Of a DNA stretch of 64,000 nucleotides, positions 35,401-45,716 are shown one piece after another (position 1 is the first letter of the stretch; every line of letters begins with the position of its first letter). Below the pieces are notes generated by a model. That model saw only the letters and a list, made by a program, of their open reading frames with translations. It was not told the origin of the DNA and ran no database searches. The DNA is from Betaproteobacteria bacterium (GTDB lineage Bacteria > Pseudomonadota > Gammaproteobacteria > Burkholderiales > SG8-39): assembly GCA_022340285.1 (NCBI GenBank), contig JAJDOG010000022.1:124001-188000 (forward strand), given 5' to 3'. A program made the position numbers and the translations under genes.

Positions 35401-37612
35401 CGCCGCGGAGCCGGCGCGCGGCGCGTAGCTGCGGCCGGAGTCCGGCAAGCGCATTGGCGAGCGCGACAAAGCGCTCGTCGTCGCCGAATCGCTCCAGGTC
35501 GAGCACGAGCTTCCTGCGCCAGTTCGGATGCTCGTCCGTCGTGGCCGGAAGATTGATCTGGTCGCGCGTGCAGAGCACGTCCTCGAGCTGGACCACGAGC
35601 ACCTTTGATGCCGTGCGTGCCAGGAAGACCTGCAGGCTGCGCACAAACTCCGGGGTCATGTGCGGGAGCGACACGGGATTCACGGTCGCGCCATGGGGGA
35701 GCAGGTCCTCCCGCTCGATGGCGAGCAGGAGCCGCGCGCGGTCCTGCGCTCGCTCGACGATGCGCTCCTGGCGCTGCGCTTCGGCCGGTATCAGGCCGAG
35801 CTCGTCTCGCAGCAGCAGGTCGCTGCCCTCCCAGAAGCCCGCAAGGGTCGGGAGGTCGTGCGTGCTGGCGGCGACGAGCGCATCCGCCGGGTACTCCGCG
35901 GGGGGCTTGAAGTCGCCGTTTTCGTTGCGCTCGAAGAAGAGTAGCCGGTACGAGAGGACTCCGTATGCGCCGAGCGCCTCGCGCACCTCGTCGGGGACGG
36001 TGCCGAGGTCCTCGCCGATCACCATGCACTGATTGCGATGGCTCTCCAGGGCGATGATTCCGAGCAGATCAGTGAACGGGTAGTGCACGTAGGCGCCTTC
36101 GCTGGGCGTCTTTCCCTCCGGAATCCAGAAGAGGCGCGCAAGCCCCATGACGTGATCGATGCGCAGGGCACCCGCGTGGCGCATGTTCTCGCGCAACGTG
36201 GCGATGAGGGGCTCGTAGCAGATCTCGCGAAGCCGCTCCGGGCGCAGCGGCGGTAGCCCCCAGTTCTGGCCGGCCAGATTGAAGTCGTCGGGAGGCGCAC
36301 CGACGCTTGCAGTGACCGCGTAGAGATCCTGGTTCGCCCAGGCCTCTGCACCGCCGCGGTCGATCGACACCGCGAGGTCCTCGTAGAGCCCGACGCCCAG
36401 CTCGAGATCGAACGAGCGTCGGCCGACCTGGGCGAGCTGCAACTCAGCCTGCCACTGCAGATACTGGTAAAACTCGACCCGCGCGATGTGCTCGTCCGCA
36501 AACCGGGCCACTTCGCGCGAGTCCGGCTTCCGGTAAGGTTCCGGCCACGCCGGCCAACCCCAGACGTTCGGGTCCTCGCGATGGAAATGTTCCTGCATCG
36601 CTTCGAAGAGCGCGTGGCGCCAGAGCTGCTCGGCCCCTTCCGCCTGGAAGGCGCGGAAGGTTTTCGCACGGGTGGTTCCCGATGAGAGGTGCACGTCGCG
36701 GAAGTGTGTGTAGAGTCGCTCGAGCACCCCGAGCTTCGTCTCGGCGACACCCGGATAGTCGACCAGCGGCGCTTCGCGCAGCTTCTGGAGCCGGGCCTGG
36801 AACGGTGCGGAGAACACATCGTTCATGACCTCCTCGCACTCGCGGAAGTCCTCGACTGCCTCGACGTCGATGTAGAGCACGTTCAGGAACAGGCGCGACG
36901 ACGGGCTGTACGGACTCGCATGCGCGGGGTTGTGCGGAAACAGGGCGTGCAGGGGATTGACGCCGACGATCGCCGCGCCGCGATGCGCCCACTGTTCGAG
37001 CAAAGCGCGGAGGTCGGTGAAATCACCGATGCCCCAGTTCCGTTCCGAGCGCAGGGCATAGACCTGCGCGGCGGCGCCCCAGACGCGTCCCTCGTCCTGA
37101 ATCGCAACCGGCCGATAACATGTCGGAGGCGCCACCGCGAGCAACGCTTCGGCAATGACCGCGCCGGCGTTCAGCAGCGTCAGCCGGTGGTAGCCGCGCC
37201 CGACCGCCACCGGGAGCGCGAGCTCGCGCGCGACGAAGGCTTCGCCGCGTTCGGGGCTCGGCAAGTCTTTGGGTGAAAACTCGCCTTGGCGGATCGCGCC
37301 GCTCTCCTCGGCGAGCTGCCAGGTGAGTCGGGCGGCGTCCAGCGTCGCGGAAAGGGTCAGGCGCAGCGTCCACGGCGCGGCGCCTTCGCGCACGACGATC
37401 ACGGGAGGCAGAACCTCGCGCCAGCGATCGAAGTCGTGTGCGCGGATCGCGGCTTCCGTCGCCTGCGGCGTACGGGCGTCGATGCCGAATTCACCGAGCA
37501 GGGCGACGAGCGTTTCGTCAACGACGTCGTGGCGCTTGCCCCAGATGTCTAGGTAGTGCGGAGCGATGCCGTGCAAGCGCGCAAGCTCCTGCAGCCGGGG
37601 CGATGCGCTCAT
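32489..37612 (-). CDS. malQ-treY: Fused 4-alpha-glucanotransferase and malto-oligosyltrehalose synthase
   Basis: This single 1707-residue frame encodes two GH enzymes. Residues 1 to about 735 are MalQ (GH77), with the nucleophile in ALRIDHVMGL, the acid/base in MVIGEDLGTVP and the third acid in STHDLPTL. From about 741 (RIPRATYRLQLNQQF) to the end is TreY (GH13), with GVRLDHPDGLYDP and YVVVEKITAG holding the catalytic Asp and Glu. MalQ shuffles alpha-1,4-glucan chains; TreY converts the reducing-end linkage to alpha-1,1, so the fusion can feed its own product forward to TreZ. It overlaps treZ and clcA by 4 bp each. No internal stop or frameshift is seen. Confidence 0.95.
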   Translation of the reverse strand: MSASPRLQELARLHGIAPHYLDIWGKRHDVVDETLVALLGEFGIDARTPQATEAAIRAHDFDRWREVLPPVIVVREGAAPWTLRLTLSATLDAARLTWQLAEESGAIRQGEFSPKDLPSPERGEAFVARELALPVAVGRGYHRLTLLNAGAVIAEALLAVAPPTCYRPVAIQDEGRVWGAAAQVYALRSERNWGIGDFTDLRALLEQWAHRGAAIVGVNPLHALFPHNPAHASPYSPSSRLFLNVLYIDVEAVEDFRECEEVMNDVFSAPFQARLQKLREAPLVDYPGVAETKLGVLERLYTHFRDVHLSSGTTRAKTFRAFQAEGAEQLWRHALFEAMQEHFHREDPNVWGWPAWPEPYRKPDSREVARFADEHIARVEFYQYLQWQAELQLAQVGRRSFDLELGVGLYEDLAVSIDRGGAEAWANQDLYAVTASVGAPPDDFNLAGQNWGLPPLRPERLREICYEPLIATLRENMRHAGALRIDHVMGLARLFWIPEGKTPSEGAYVHYPFTDLLGIIALESHRNQCMVIGEDLGTVPDEVREALGAYGVLSYRLLFFERNENGDFKPPAEYPADALVAASTHDLPTLAGFWEGSDLLLRDELGLIPAEAQRQERIVERAQDRARLLLAIEREDLLPHGATVNPVSLPHMTPEFVRSLQVFLARTASKVLVVQLEDVLCTRDQINLPATTDEHPNWRRKLVLDLERFGDDERFVALANALAGLRPQLRAARRLRGGSAVARIPRATYRLQLNQQFTFAQAADLVPYLAALGVSHVYCSPYLRARSGSTHGYDIIDHTSLNPEIGTRDDFEHFVAVLRAHGMGQILDMVPNHMGVMGADNAWWLDVLENGPASVYAGYFDIDWQPVNVYLTNRVLVPVLGDHYGLVLERGELTLAFDAHAGSFSVFYFEHRFPVDPREYPRILERALRTLGPTDLAGPAAAELSSLSAAFGHLPERDATAPEPVAERHRDKELHKRRLAHLAHEAPAVLEAIERAVRVMNGAPGEGESFEPLHELLELQAYRLAYWRVASDEINYRRFFDINELAGLRMEDEAVFEATHRLVLELLVEGKVDGVRLDHPDGLYDPAQYFRRLQERYAHLAGIDVAPPEDGRPSRPLYVVVEKITAGHEHVPDSWAVHGTTGYRFATVVNGLFVDGSARSKFDRTYGAFIGEPLELEEVIYRGKRATMRAALASELTVLATALLRIARADRRTRDYTFNTLRQALTEVVACFPVYRTYISDGASHQDRRQIDWAIAHAKRRSRAADISIFDFVRGALLGRAPRDAPPEHAAQFRAFAMKFQQFTAPVTAKGVEDTAFYIYNRLISLNEVGGDPNLFGFTVSAFHGASADRAARWPHTMIATSTHDNKRAEDVRTRIDVLSEMPAAWRLLLRRWSRMNRARKRTVDRAPAPSRNDEYLLYQTLLGTFPLETLDDAGLAAYCERIERYLVKAIREAKERSSWISVSEPYEAAAVEFVRQLLGRREGNLFLDDLASQVRSIAWFGMLNGLSMTTIKLASPGVPDIYQGTEIWDYSLVDPDNRRQVDYAYRRKLLDTMSAVAGSESMTDAAREMASTPDDGRAKLWVVWRALGLRRAHALLFEKGDYAPVAAMGARADHVVAFVRRYEDVGVIALAGRLWASLGVDARVPPLGAAVWSDTAIDAGLLPAGAEPQNALTGERVAVGDGRILLADAFANFPAALLLYNIGTRK

Positions 37613-39447
37613 CCGGGCGCCTCGATCGTGCAGACCACCGAACGGGCGGGCAGCACGCGGCCGGCGAGGTCACCCTCCGGCGGCAGCTCGGACACGTAGA
37701 GCACATCGCCGGGCGGTACGTCGATGCTGCCGCACGGCGCTTCGGAAAAGTTTGCGACGAGGTGCAGGCGTGCCCCGTCGCCGAGCGTCCAGTCCACGCG
37801 CAGCACGTCGACGTCGATCAGGGCAAAAGTGCCGCCCGAGCGCATGCCGGCGAGGTGCGGCACGACGTGCCGATGCCGCAATTCGAGCAGCTCGCGGTAC
37901 AGTGCCAGCCACTCGCCGTGCAGGGGTTTGCGGAGCTCCGCCCACACGAGCTTCGACGCGACGAAGGTGGCCGGGTCGTTCGGGTCCGGGATGGTGGCCT
38001 GCACCGCAGGATCGCGGAACCGGGCGAATTTCCCGAACTCCTCGCGCCGACCCCGGGTCACCGCCGCCGCCAGCTCGGGGCCGAATTCGCAGAAGAACAG
38101 GAACGGGCTCGACGCGCCGAACTCCTCGCCCATGAAGAGCAGCGGTGGCGCGGGCGAGAGCAGCAGGCACGCCACTGCGGCGCGCAGCGCCTTCGGATCC
38201 GCAATCTGCGCGATGCGCTCGCCGAAGGCCCGGTTGCCCACCTGGTCGTGCGTCTGCACGAACGAGACGAACGCGGTTGCGGGGAGATGTCCGCTCGGCT
38301 CACCGCGCGTCGCGTGGTCGCGATAGGGCGACACCTCGCCCTGGTACGCGAATCCCTCCGCGAGGCAGCGGCCGAGGTACCAGAGCGGCCGCTCCGCGTA
38401 ATCGGCGTAATAGCCGTCTCGCTCACCGGTGACGAGGATATGGAACCCGTGATGGATGTCGTCGTTCCATTGCGCGGAGGCCTGGACCGGGGCGAGCCGC
38501 GCGTCGCGGGCGAGGTAGCGGGACTGGTTCTTGTCGTTCTCGAGCACGATGTGCACGTGCCGGTCGCGGCCGGGGCCGGCCCGCACCGCCTCGCAGAGCT
38601 CGGCGACGATGTCCGGCCGCGAGTCGTCCGCGATCGCGTGCACGGCGTCGAGTCGCAGGCCGTCCATGCCGTACTCTTCGATCCAGTAGAGCGCGTTGTG
38701 AATGAAGAAGTCGCGCACCACGCGCGAGCCGTCGGCGTCGAAGTTGATTGCGGCGCCCCATGGCGTCTGGTGGCGCGGGTTGAAGAACTGCGGCGCGTAC
38801 GCGTGCAGGTAGTTGCCTTCCGGACCGAAGTGGTTGTAGACCACGTCGAGCAGTACCATCAGCCGCCTCGAATGCGCAGCCTCGACGAGGCGCTTGAGGT
38901 CATCAGGCGTGCCGTAGGAGGAGTCCGGTGCGTAGGGCAGCACGCCGTCGTACCCCCAGTTGCGGCGGCCTGGAAAGTCCGCGACCGGCATGATCTCCAG
39001 CGCGGTGACGCCAAGGCTCGTGAGATGGTCGAGCTTGCCGATGACCGCGGCGAACGTGCCCTCGGGCGTAAGAGTCCCGACGTGCAGCTCGTAGATCACC
39101 GCTTCTTCCCACGGGCGGCCCTGCCACGCCGCGTCGCTCCATTCGAATGTTTCCGGGTCGACGACCATGCTTGGCGCATGAACGTCGTCCGGATTGCATC
39201 GTGACGCAGGGTCGGGGACCTTGAGGCCGCCCTCAACACGGTAGCAGTAACGCGTTCCTGCCGGCGAGTCGGGGATGACGATTTCGTGCCAGCCGTCCGG
39301 TTCCGCGGACATCCCATGCCGGGACACGGCGCCTCCGGTTCCCAGCTCGATCTCGACGTTCCGGGCGCCCGGCGCCCAGAGCCGGAATCGGGTTGTGCCG
39401 TGGTCGCCCGCCTGGGCGCCGAAAGGCATGCGGTGCCGGCGTTTCAT
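37609..39447 (-). CDS. treZ: Malto-oligosyltrehalose trehalohydrolase
   Basis: This 612-residue GH13 enzyme releases trehalose from the malto-oligosyltrehalose made by TreY. It has an N-terminal CBM48-like domain (TRFRLWAPGARNVEIEL), a barrel with GLRLDAVHAI (nucleophile) and HIVLENDKNQ (acid/base), and VQTHDQVGNRA for the third acid. The C-terminal beta domain ends near LYVSELPPEG. It is followed, with an ATGA overlap, by the malQ-treY fusion gene. Length is normal. Confidence 0.95.
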   Translation of the reverse strand: MKRRHRMPFGAQAGDHGTTRFRLWAPGARNVEIELGTGGAVSRHGMSAEPDGWHEIVIPDSPAGTRYCYRVEGGLKVPDPASRCNPDDVHAPSMVVDPETFEWSDAAWQGRPWEEAVIYELHVGTLTPEGTFAAVIGKLDHLTSLGVTALEIMPVADFPGRRNWGYDGVLPYAPDSSYGTPDDLKRLVEAAHSRRLMVLLDVVYNHFGPEGNYLHAYAPQFFNPRHQTPWGAAINFDADGSRVVRDFFIHNALYWIEEYGMDGLRLDAVHAIADDSRPDIVAELCEAVRAGPGRDRHVHIVLENDKNQSRYLARDARLAPVQASAQWNDDIHHGFHILVTGERDGYYADYAERPLWYLGRCLAEGFAYQGEVSPYRDHATRGEPSGHLPATAFVSFVQTHDQVGNRAFGERIAQIADPKALRAAVACLLLSPAPPLLFMGEEFGASSPFLFFCEFGPELAAAVTRGRREEFGKFARFRDPAVQATIPDPNDPATFVASKLVWAELRKPLHGEWLALYRELLELRHRHVVPHLAGMRSGGTFALIDVDVLRVDWTLGDGARLHLVANFSEAPCGSIDVPPGDVLYVSELPPEGDLAGRVLPARSVVCTIEAPG

Positions 39448-39492
39448 CCTGGCGATTTCTCCTTTTCGTCGGGGTCGCGCTGCGTCTGCGGG

Positions 39493-41619
39493 TCAGTCCC
39501 CGGCCTTCCTGTGAAGGAGCAACGCGAGCGAGCGCCCGTTCAAGGCGTATTCGGCGCCGGAGTCGATGGTGCCGTCCGGCGCGAGGCCCTCCTGGTGGCT
39601 CGTGTCGAGCATCGCCAGCCAGCGGCCCCCGTAGTCCGGCATGCGAAACGGGACGACGTCGTGATGCGCGTTGAACAGCAGCAGAAAATTGTCGTCGCGC
39701 AACGGCCGGCCGCGACCATCGGTCTCCGTGAGCCCCTCGCCGGAGAGATAAACGCCGAGCGAGCGCGCATGGTGCTGCTCCCATTCCTCGTCGCTCATCT
39801 CGTTGCCTTCGTTGGTGAGCCACACGATGTCCTTTACGTCGCGGCCACGCAGCGGGCGTCCCTCGAAGAAGTTGCGGCGGTGGAACACCGGGTGGGTGCG
39901 GCGCAGCGCGATCAGGCGCTGAACGAAGCGCACGAGTTTCTGTTTCTCGTCGTTGAGCTCCCAGTCGAGCCACGAGACGTTGTTGTCCTGGCAGTACGAG
40001 TTATTGTTGCCTTGCTGCGTGCGCCCGAGCTCGTCCCCGGCGAGCAGCATCGGTACGCCCTGGGAGAAGAGCAGCGTCGCCAGGAGATTGCGGCTCTGCC
40101 GCGCGCGCAGCGCATTCACGTCCGGATCGTCGGTCGGCCCCTCCACCCCGCAGTTCCAGGACAGATTGTTGTTGTGGCCGTCGCGATTTTCCTCGCCGTT
40201 CGCCTCGTTGTGCTTGTCGTTGTAGCTCACCAGGTCGCGCAGCGTGAAGCCGTCGTGTGCCGCGATGAAATTGACGCTCGCGTGCGGGCTGCGCCCGCTT
40301 CGCCCGTAGAGATCGCTCGATCCGGTGAGGCGGCTCGCGAATTCGCCAATCAAGCCACCGTCACCCTTCCAGTAGGCACGCATCGTATCCCGATACTTGT
40401 CGTTCCATTCCGCCCAGCCGATCGGGAAATTGCCGACCTGGTACCCGCCTTCGCCGAGATCCCACGGCTCTGCGATCAGCTTGACCTGGTTGAGCACGGG
40501 ATCCTGCCGCAGGATGTCGAAGAAGGCGCCGAGGCGGTCGACCTCGTGGAGCTCGCGGGCGAGCGCCGCGGCAAGATCGAAGCGGAAACCGTCGACGTGC
40601 ATCTCGGTGACCCAGTAGCGCAGTGAGTCCATGATGAGCTGGAGCACCCGGGGGTGTTGCATGTCCAGTGTGTTTCCGCAGCCCGTATAGTCCATGTAGT
40701 AGCGTTGGTCATCCTGCACGAGCCGGTAGTAGGAATCGTTGTCCACGCCGCGAAAGCAGAGCGTCGGGCCGAGCTGATTGCCTTCGGCGGTGTGGTTGTA
40801 GACCACGTCGAGGATGACTTCGATGCCCGCGGTGTGGAGCGTCTTCACCATCGTCTTGAACTCGTTCACCTTGCCGGACGCCGAATAGCGGACGTCGGGC
40901 GCGAAGAACCCGATGGTGTTGTAGCCCCAGTAATTGCGCAGGCCCTTCTCGGCGAGGTATCGGTCGTCGACGAACGCATGGACCGGCATCAGCTCGACGG
41001 TGGTCACGCCGAGGCGCTTCAGGTACTCGATCACCGGCGCGCTCGCGAGCCCCGCGTAGGTGCCGCGCAGGGCGGGGGGCACGTCGGGATGCTGCATCGT
41101 GAACCCGCGCACGTGCAGCTCGTAGACGACCATCTCGTTCCAGGGGATCTCGGGGCGCCGCTCATCGGCCCACGTGAATGCCGGGTCGATGACCTTGCAT
41201 TTCGGCATGCCACCTGCGCTGTCGCGCCGGTCGAAAGACAGATCCTCGCGCCGGCTCCCTATGGTGTAACCGAAGAGGGCGTCGCTCCAGCGCATGGATC
41301 CGACAATATTCCGCGCATAGGGATCGAGCAGCAGCTTGTTCGGGTTGAAGCGATGCCCTTCCTCGGGCCGGTAGGGTCCGTGAACGCGATACCCGTAGAG
41401 CATTCCGGGGCGCGCTTCGGGCAGGTAGCAGTGGAAGACCTGATCGGTCCGCTCGCGCAGCTCTACGCGCTGGACCTGGCGCCGTCCTCCGGCATCGAAG
41501 ACGCACAACTCGACGCGCTCGGCGTGTTCCGAGAAAAGCGCGAAATTGACGCCCTCTCCGTCCCAGTTGGCGCCGCGCGGATACGGGCGGCCGGGCCATA
41601 CGGCATTGATGGGGTTCAT
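39493..41619 (-). CDS. glgX: Glycogen debranching enzyme GlgX
   Basis: This 708-residue GH13 isoamylase-type enzyme hydrolyses alpha-1,6 branches of limit dextrins. The N-terminal CBM48 begins [23 protein letters not shown]. The catalytic Asp is in [12 protein letters not shown], the Glu in [17 protein letters not shown] and the third Asp in [15 protein letters not shown]. In this operon it would supply linear maltodextrins to the downstream MalQ-TreY/TreZ enzymes. It starts 29 bp after the membrane channel gene and lies 45 bp before treZ. Confidence 0.96.
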   Translation of the reverse strand: MNPINAVWPGRPYPRGANWDGEGVNFALFSEHAERVELCVFDAGGRRQVQRVELRERTDQVFHCYLPEARPGMLYGYRVHGPYRPEEGHRFNPNKLLLDPYARNIVGSMRWSDALFGYTIGSRREDLSFDRRDSAGGMPKCKVIDPAFTWADERRPEIPWNEMVVYELHVRGFTMQHPDVPPALRGTYAGLASAPVIEYLKRLGVTTVELMPVHAFVDDRYLAEKGLRNYWGYNTIGFFAPDVRYSASGKVNEFKTMVKTLHTAGIEVILDVVYNHTAEGNQLGPTLCFRGVDNDSYYRLVQDDQRYYMDYTGCGNTLDMQHPRVLQLIMDSLRYWVTEMHVDGFRFDLAAALARELHEVDRLGAFFDILRQDPVLNQVKLIAEPWDLGEGGYQVGNFPIGWAEWNDKYRDTMRAYWKGDGGLIGEFASRLTGSSDLYGRSGRSPHASVNFIAAHDGFTLRDLVSYNDKHNEANGEENRDGHNNNLSWNCGVEGPTDDPDVNALRARQSRNLLATLLFSQGVPMLLAGDELGRTQQGNNNSYCQDNNVSWLDWELNDEKQKLVRFVQRLIALRRTHPVFHRRNFFEGRPLRGRDVKDIVWLTNEGNEMSDEEWEQHHARSLGVYLSGEGLTETDGRGRPLRDDNFLLLFNAHHDVVPFRMPDYGGRWLAMLDTSHQEGLAPDGTIDSGAEYALNGRSLALLLHRKAGD

Positions 41620-41648
41620 TTGTTCTTCTTAATCTCGTTCAGTGCGCA

Positions 41649-42335
41649 TCATCGATCTTCGCTTTCGTGCTTTTGCTTGGGCCACCAGCGTTCCAGGCGG
41701 TCAGCCGCCCAGTCCTTGCCGCCTAGCCCGAAGGCGAGCGCCAGCGCGAAAACCACCCCGGCGAGAATCACGAGAAAACTCTCGCGGACGATCTCGCCGC
41801 CGACGTCGACCTGGTCGAGCGCGATGAGCACCACGAACGCCATGATCGCGTACTGCGCGATCGTTCCGAGCAGCGCTGCGTCCTGGATGCCCACGTTCCG
41901 GCAATATGTGATCACGGCGTTGCTGATGAAGCGCGCGAAGTACGCGCCGAACGTCACGATCAGGAGCGCGACGATGACCTTGGGAACGAACAACACCACC
42001 TTGCCAAGCAAGTCCGTGATATAGGTGAGCCCGACGCTGTTGAACGCGATGACGAGGGCCGCCAAGATCACGAGCCAGTACACCAGTGTTGCGAAGATGC
42101 CGGTGGTGTCGCTGCGCAAACCGCCTTGCTGGAGAAAGCCGTCGATGCCCGCGCGCTCGGTCAGCACATTGAAGTTGATGGCGCGCAGGCCCTTTGTCAC
42201 CGCAAACCGCGCCACTTTGCCCACCAGCCAGCCCGCGATCAGCACTGCGATGGCCAGGGCCAGCCGCGGCAGGAAGGCGCCGATCTGCGTCAGGAACGCC
42301 CGGACAGGCTCGAGGAGCATGTCGACATTTTCCAT
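41649..42335 (-). CDS. TM-helix-repeat membrane protein, mechanosensitive-channel-like
   Basis: This 228-residue protein is rich in membrane helices (LALAIAVLIAGWLVGKVARFAV, LVYWLVILAALVIAFNSVGL, VIVALLIVTFGAYFARFI, SFLVILAGVVFALALAFGLGGKDWA). The repeated helix followed by a glycine-rich, basic end is that of the conserved TM-helix family (CmpX-like), related to the pore helices of MscS but lacking its soluble vestibule. It probably forms a small channel or osmosensing membrane protein. It sits in the glycogen/trehalose run, 29 bp from glgX and 29 bp from treS-mak. Confidence 0.82.
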   Translation of the reverse strand: MENVDMLLEPVRAFLTQIGAFLPRLALAIAVLIAGWLVGKVARFAVTKGLRAINFNVLTERAGIDGFLQQGGLRSDTTGIFATLVYWLVILAALVIAFNSVGLTYITDLLGKVVLFVPKVIVALLIVTFGAYFARFISNAVITYCRNVGIQDAALLGTIAQYAIMAFVVLIALDQVDVGGEIVRESFLVILAGVVFALALAFGLGGKDWAADRLERWWPKQKHESEDR

Positions 42336-42364
42336 GAAAACCTCCTGTCCCTACTTTCGGTTGG

Positions 42365-45300
42365 CTAGTGCGAAGGTCGTGAGGCGAGGGCGAGCACGCC
42401 CACGAGGGGAATGCGGACCCAATCCGGTCGATTGTTGATTTCGTAGCGCAGCTCGTAGAGCGCCTTTTCCAGCTCGAACAGCCCGAGGAGCGTGCGTGCC
42501 TCCTCGATAGAATCGTAGAGGCCGCCCGCGCGCACGCTTTCCTCGTATGCCGCGAGAAAGGTCCGGCGCGCCTCGTCTTCCCAGGCGGTTGCAAGCGGGG
42601 CGAGCTTGTCGAACTCCTCTTCGGTCTGCGCCGCGCGCTTGAGCGCTGCCCAGCGCGCATAGTTAAAGGACCGCATCATTCCGGCAACGTCCCGCAACGG
42701 CGAGGTCTTGCGGCGGCGCTCCTCGAGCGATCGAGCGGGCTCGCCCTCGAAGTCGATGATCATAAAGTCGTTGTTTGCGAGCAGTACCTGCCCGAGGTGA
42801 TAGTCGCCGTGATACCGGGTCTTGCGCATCGCCTGTTCGGGCGCGGCAAACGACTCGACGTAAGAGAGGACCTTGCCCCTCTGCTCGAGCAGTGCCCGGG
42901 CCTCGGTCCGCGCGGGCTCCGGCAGCGCCTCGACCCGCTCCGCGAGGAGCTCGAAGGTGCCCAGCGCTTCCTCGTGTGCGCGATGTTTCCACTCGTTCAC
43001 ATCCGCGGACGTGATCAGTTCGGGATCGAAGGCGGGGTTGCCGGACTGCAACGCAAGCGCGCAATGCAGCTCGCCGGTGCGCTGACCCAGCGTATGGGCG
43101 AGCGCGAGGTACGCACCATGGATGCCCGCCGGCGGGAGATCGGTCGCGGTGCGGTGATCCTCCAAGAACCGCTCGACATAGTCGAGCGTATACGCCCAGC
43201 CGTCGCCCTGGTTCGTTACGTACGCCTGCAGCATGCCGAGCGTCACGACCGTCCCGTCGGCCGCGAAATGCTCGATCGCTCCCGCAACCGGCACGCAATT
43301 GGCAAAGCGTGCCGTCTCGGTCAGGTATCGCCCGACCTCCAGCTCCGGATTCTCGCCGGGCCGCAGGCGCCGGTAACCCTTCAGGAACAGGCGTTCGCCG
43401 AGCATGACGATGGTGTTGCTGCTTTGCGCGAGCGGGCGGCTGGCCGGGAGTTGGGCATAGTCGGCACCGGCGAGCTCCGCAAAGGCCTTGGTGGGCGTGA
43501 AGCGCAGCTTGCCATGCGCAGTGGCGACCTCCTTGCCCGTGCCGATCGCGTCGACGACTGCACGGCAGAAGGCCTCGTCGCCGAACGCCTCGCCCAGCAC
43601 GCCGACGTTCGCCTGCTGGCGCACCTTTGCGATGGTTGCGGGAGCCAGACCGCGCAGGCGTTCGTCCTCGCTGTCCTCCCAGGCGAGGGCCAGCGGTATC
43701 AAATAGGTCGCCCGCTCGGGCGGCCCTTCGACATCCACGAGCGCGATGAGCCAGCTGTGTTCGCCCACCTGCCAGACCGCATGGTCGGTGAGGTGGGCGC
43801 GCTTGATCGGCTGGCCCTTCGCCCCATACCAGCGCTGCTTCTCGATGAACCGCGGCAGCACCTGAGTCTCGAGCTGCGTGCTGGTTTTTTCCGCCATGCC
43901 GATTCGCCACGGTACGACGCGGTCGCGGAAGAAGCTCGACCAGCCGTCGAAGAGCACTAGCACCGGCAGGTCCTCGGGCGCAAGGTGCTCCTCGTGCCAG
44001 CGCGGCACCTCGACGTCGGTGGCAAGGCGAAACCAGTAGAAGCCGTGCGCGGGCAGCGTGAGGAGATAGGGCAGCTCGCCGATCGGCGGGAAGGCCGTGC
44101 GGCCGAGCAGCTCCACCGGCACACGCCCGCGGAATCGATCGAGCTGCAGCTCCACCGGCTGCGCCGAGCGCCCGACATTCGCCACGCACAGGATGACTTC
44201 GTCTCCGTATTCGCGCAGGTAGGCCAGAATCTTACGGTTGCCCGCCTTGAGAAAGGTGAGCTTGCCGCGCCCGAATGCGCGGCTGCCTTTGCGAACGGCG
44301 AGCATGCGCTTCATCCAGTGCAGCATCGAAGAAGGATCGCGTTGCTGCGATTCGACGTTCACCGCTTCGTATCCGTACACCGCATCCATGATTGGCGGCA
44401 GGTAAAGCCGCTGCGGGTCGGCCCGCGAAAAGCCGGCATTTCGGTCCGGGCTCCATTGCATCGGTGTGCGCACGCCGTTGCGGTCGCCGAGGAAGATGTT
44501 GTCTCCCATGCCGATCTCGTCCCCGTAGTAGATGATCGGGGAGCCTGGCATCGACAGGAGCAGGCTGTTCATCAGCTTGATCCGGTCGAGATCGTTCTCC
44601 ATCAGCGGCGCGAGCCGGCGCCGGATTCCGAGGTTGATGCGCGCGCGCGGGTCGGCCGCGTACATGCGGTACATGTAGTCGCGCTCCTTGCTGGTGACCA
44701 TCTCGAGCGTGAGCTCGTCGTGGTTGCGCAGGAAGATCGCCCACTGGCAGGAGTCGGGAATGTCAGGCGTCTGCTGCATGATCTCGACGACCGGGTGCGC
44801 GTCCTCCTGGGCGATGGCCATGTACATCCGTGGCATCAGCGGGAAGTGATAGGCCATCTGGCATTCGTCGGCGTTGCCGAAGTATTCCCGCACGTCCTCG
44901 GGCCACTGGTTGGCCTCCGCGAGCAGCAGGCGGTTCGTATAGTGCGCATCGAGCAGGGCGCGGATCTCTCGGATCACCGCGTGGGTCTCGGGCAGGTTCT
45001 CGTTTGACGTGCCTTCGCGTTCCACGAGGTAGGGAATGGCGTCCAGCCGGAACCCGTCCACGCCCATGTCGAGCCAGAAGCGCATGGTCTTGAAGATCGC
45101 CTTCAGCACATTCGGATTGTCGAAATTGAGATCCGGCTGGTGGCTGAAGAAGCGATGCCAGAAGTAGGCCTTCGCGACCGGATCCCACGTCCAGTTCGAG
45201 GACTCGGTGTCGGTGAAGATGACGCGCGTGCCCCGGTACTTCTGGTCGGAATCGCTCCAGACGTAGTAGTCGCGCTTCGGAGAATCGGGCGGCGCCCGTC

Positions 45301-45706
45301 GGGCGGCCTGGAACCACGGGTGCTGGTCGGACGTGTGATTGACGACGAGCTCGGTGATTACCCGCAGACTGCGCCGGTGCGCCTCACGGACGAACTGCCG
45401 GAAGTCGTTGCGGGTTCCGTACTGCGCGTGGATGTTGTGATAGTCGGCCACGTCGTAGCCGTCGTCCCGCATCGGCGACGGATAGAACGGCAGCAGCCAT
45501 ACCGTGTTGACGCCGAGGTCCTTGATGTAGTCCAGCTTCGAGGTCAGGCCGCGAAAGTCGCCAAAGCCGTCGTCGTTCGAGTCGAAGAACGCCTTGATAT
45601 GGAGCTGGTAGATGACCGCATCCTTGTACCAGTACGGGACATCGCTCGACTGCGCCGCGGTGGTGGTCTGCGCGTCAACGCTACGGGGACTCGCGTCTCG
45701 TTCCAT
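42365..45706 (-). CDS. treS-mak: Fused trehalose synthase (maltose glucosylmutase) and maltokinase
   Basis: This 1113-residue two-enzyme chain has TreS at residues 1 to about 620 (GH13; Asp222 in VDGFRLDAI, Glu264 in [10 protein letters not shown], third acid in [12 protein letters not shown]), which interconverts trehalose and maltose. The rest is maltokinase (Mak/Pep2), beginning [19 protein letters not shown], with the kinase motifs [12 protein letters not shown] and MIIDFEGEP. Together they turn trehalose into maltose-1-phosphate, the donor for GlgE. TreS-Mak fusions are known from many bacteria. It is 10 bp downstream of glgE. Confidence 0.96.
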   Translation of the reverse strand: MERDASPRSVDAQTTTAAQSSDVPYWYKDAVIYQLHIKAFFDSNDDGFGDFRGLTSKLDYIKDLGVNTVWLLPFYPSPMRDDGYDVADYHNIHAQYGTRNDFRQFVREAHRRSLRVITELVVNHTSDQHPWFQAARRAPPDSPKRDYYVWSDSDQKYRGTRVIFTDTESSNWTWDPVAKAYFWHRFFSHQPDLNFDNPNVLKAIFKTMRFWLDMGVDGFRLDAIPYLVEREGTSNENLPETHAVIREIRALLDAHYTNRLLLAEANQWPEDVREYFGNADECQMAYHFPLMPRMYMAIAQEDAHPVVEIMQQTPDIPDSCQWAIFLRNHDELTLEMVTSKERDYMYRMYAADPRARINLGIRRRLAPLMENDLDRIKLMNSLLLSMPGSPIIYYGDEIGMGDNIFLGDRNGVRTPMQWSPDRNAGFSRADPQRLYLPPIMDAVYGYEAVNVESQQRDPSSMLHWMKRMLAVRKGSRAFGRGKLTFLKAGNRKILAYLREYGDEVILCVANVGRSAQPVELQLDRFRGRVPVELLGRTAFPPIGELPYLLTLPAHGFYWFRLATDVEVPRWHEEHLAPEDLPVLVLFDGWSSFFRDRVVPWRIGMAEKTSTQLETQVLPRFIEKQRWYGAKGQPIKRAHLTDHAVWQVGEHSWLIALVDVEGPPERATYLIPLALAWEDSEDERLRGLAPATIAKVRQQANVGVLGEAFGDEAFCRAVVDAIGTGKEVATAHGKLRFTPTKAFAELAGADYAQLPASRPLAQSSNTIVMLGERLFLKGYRRLRPGENPELEVGRYLTETARFANCVPVAGAIEHFAADGTVVTLGMLQAYVTNQGDGWAYTLDYVERFLEDHRTATDLPPAGIHGAYLALAHTLGQRTGELHCALALQSGNPAFDPELITSADVNEWKHRAHEEALGTFELLAERVEALPEPARTEARALLEQRGKVLSYVESFAAPEQAMRKTRYHGDYHLGQVLLANNDFMIIDFEGEPARSLEERRRKTSPLRDVAGMMRSFNYARWAALKRAAQTEEEFDKLAPLATAWEDEARRTFLAAYEESVRAGGLYDSIEEARTLLGLFELEKALYELRYEINNRPDWVRIPLVGVLALASRPSH

Positions 45707-45716
45707 CGATGTCCGC

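Noticed and set aside
37438-39204. A 588-codon plus-strand frame opposite treZ
   Set aside because: Antisense shadow without motifs.
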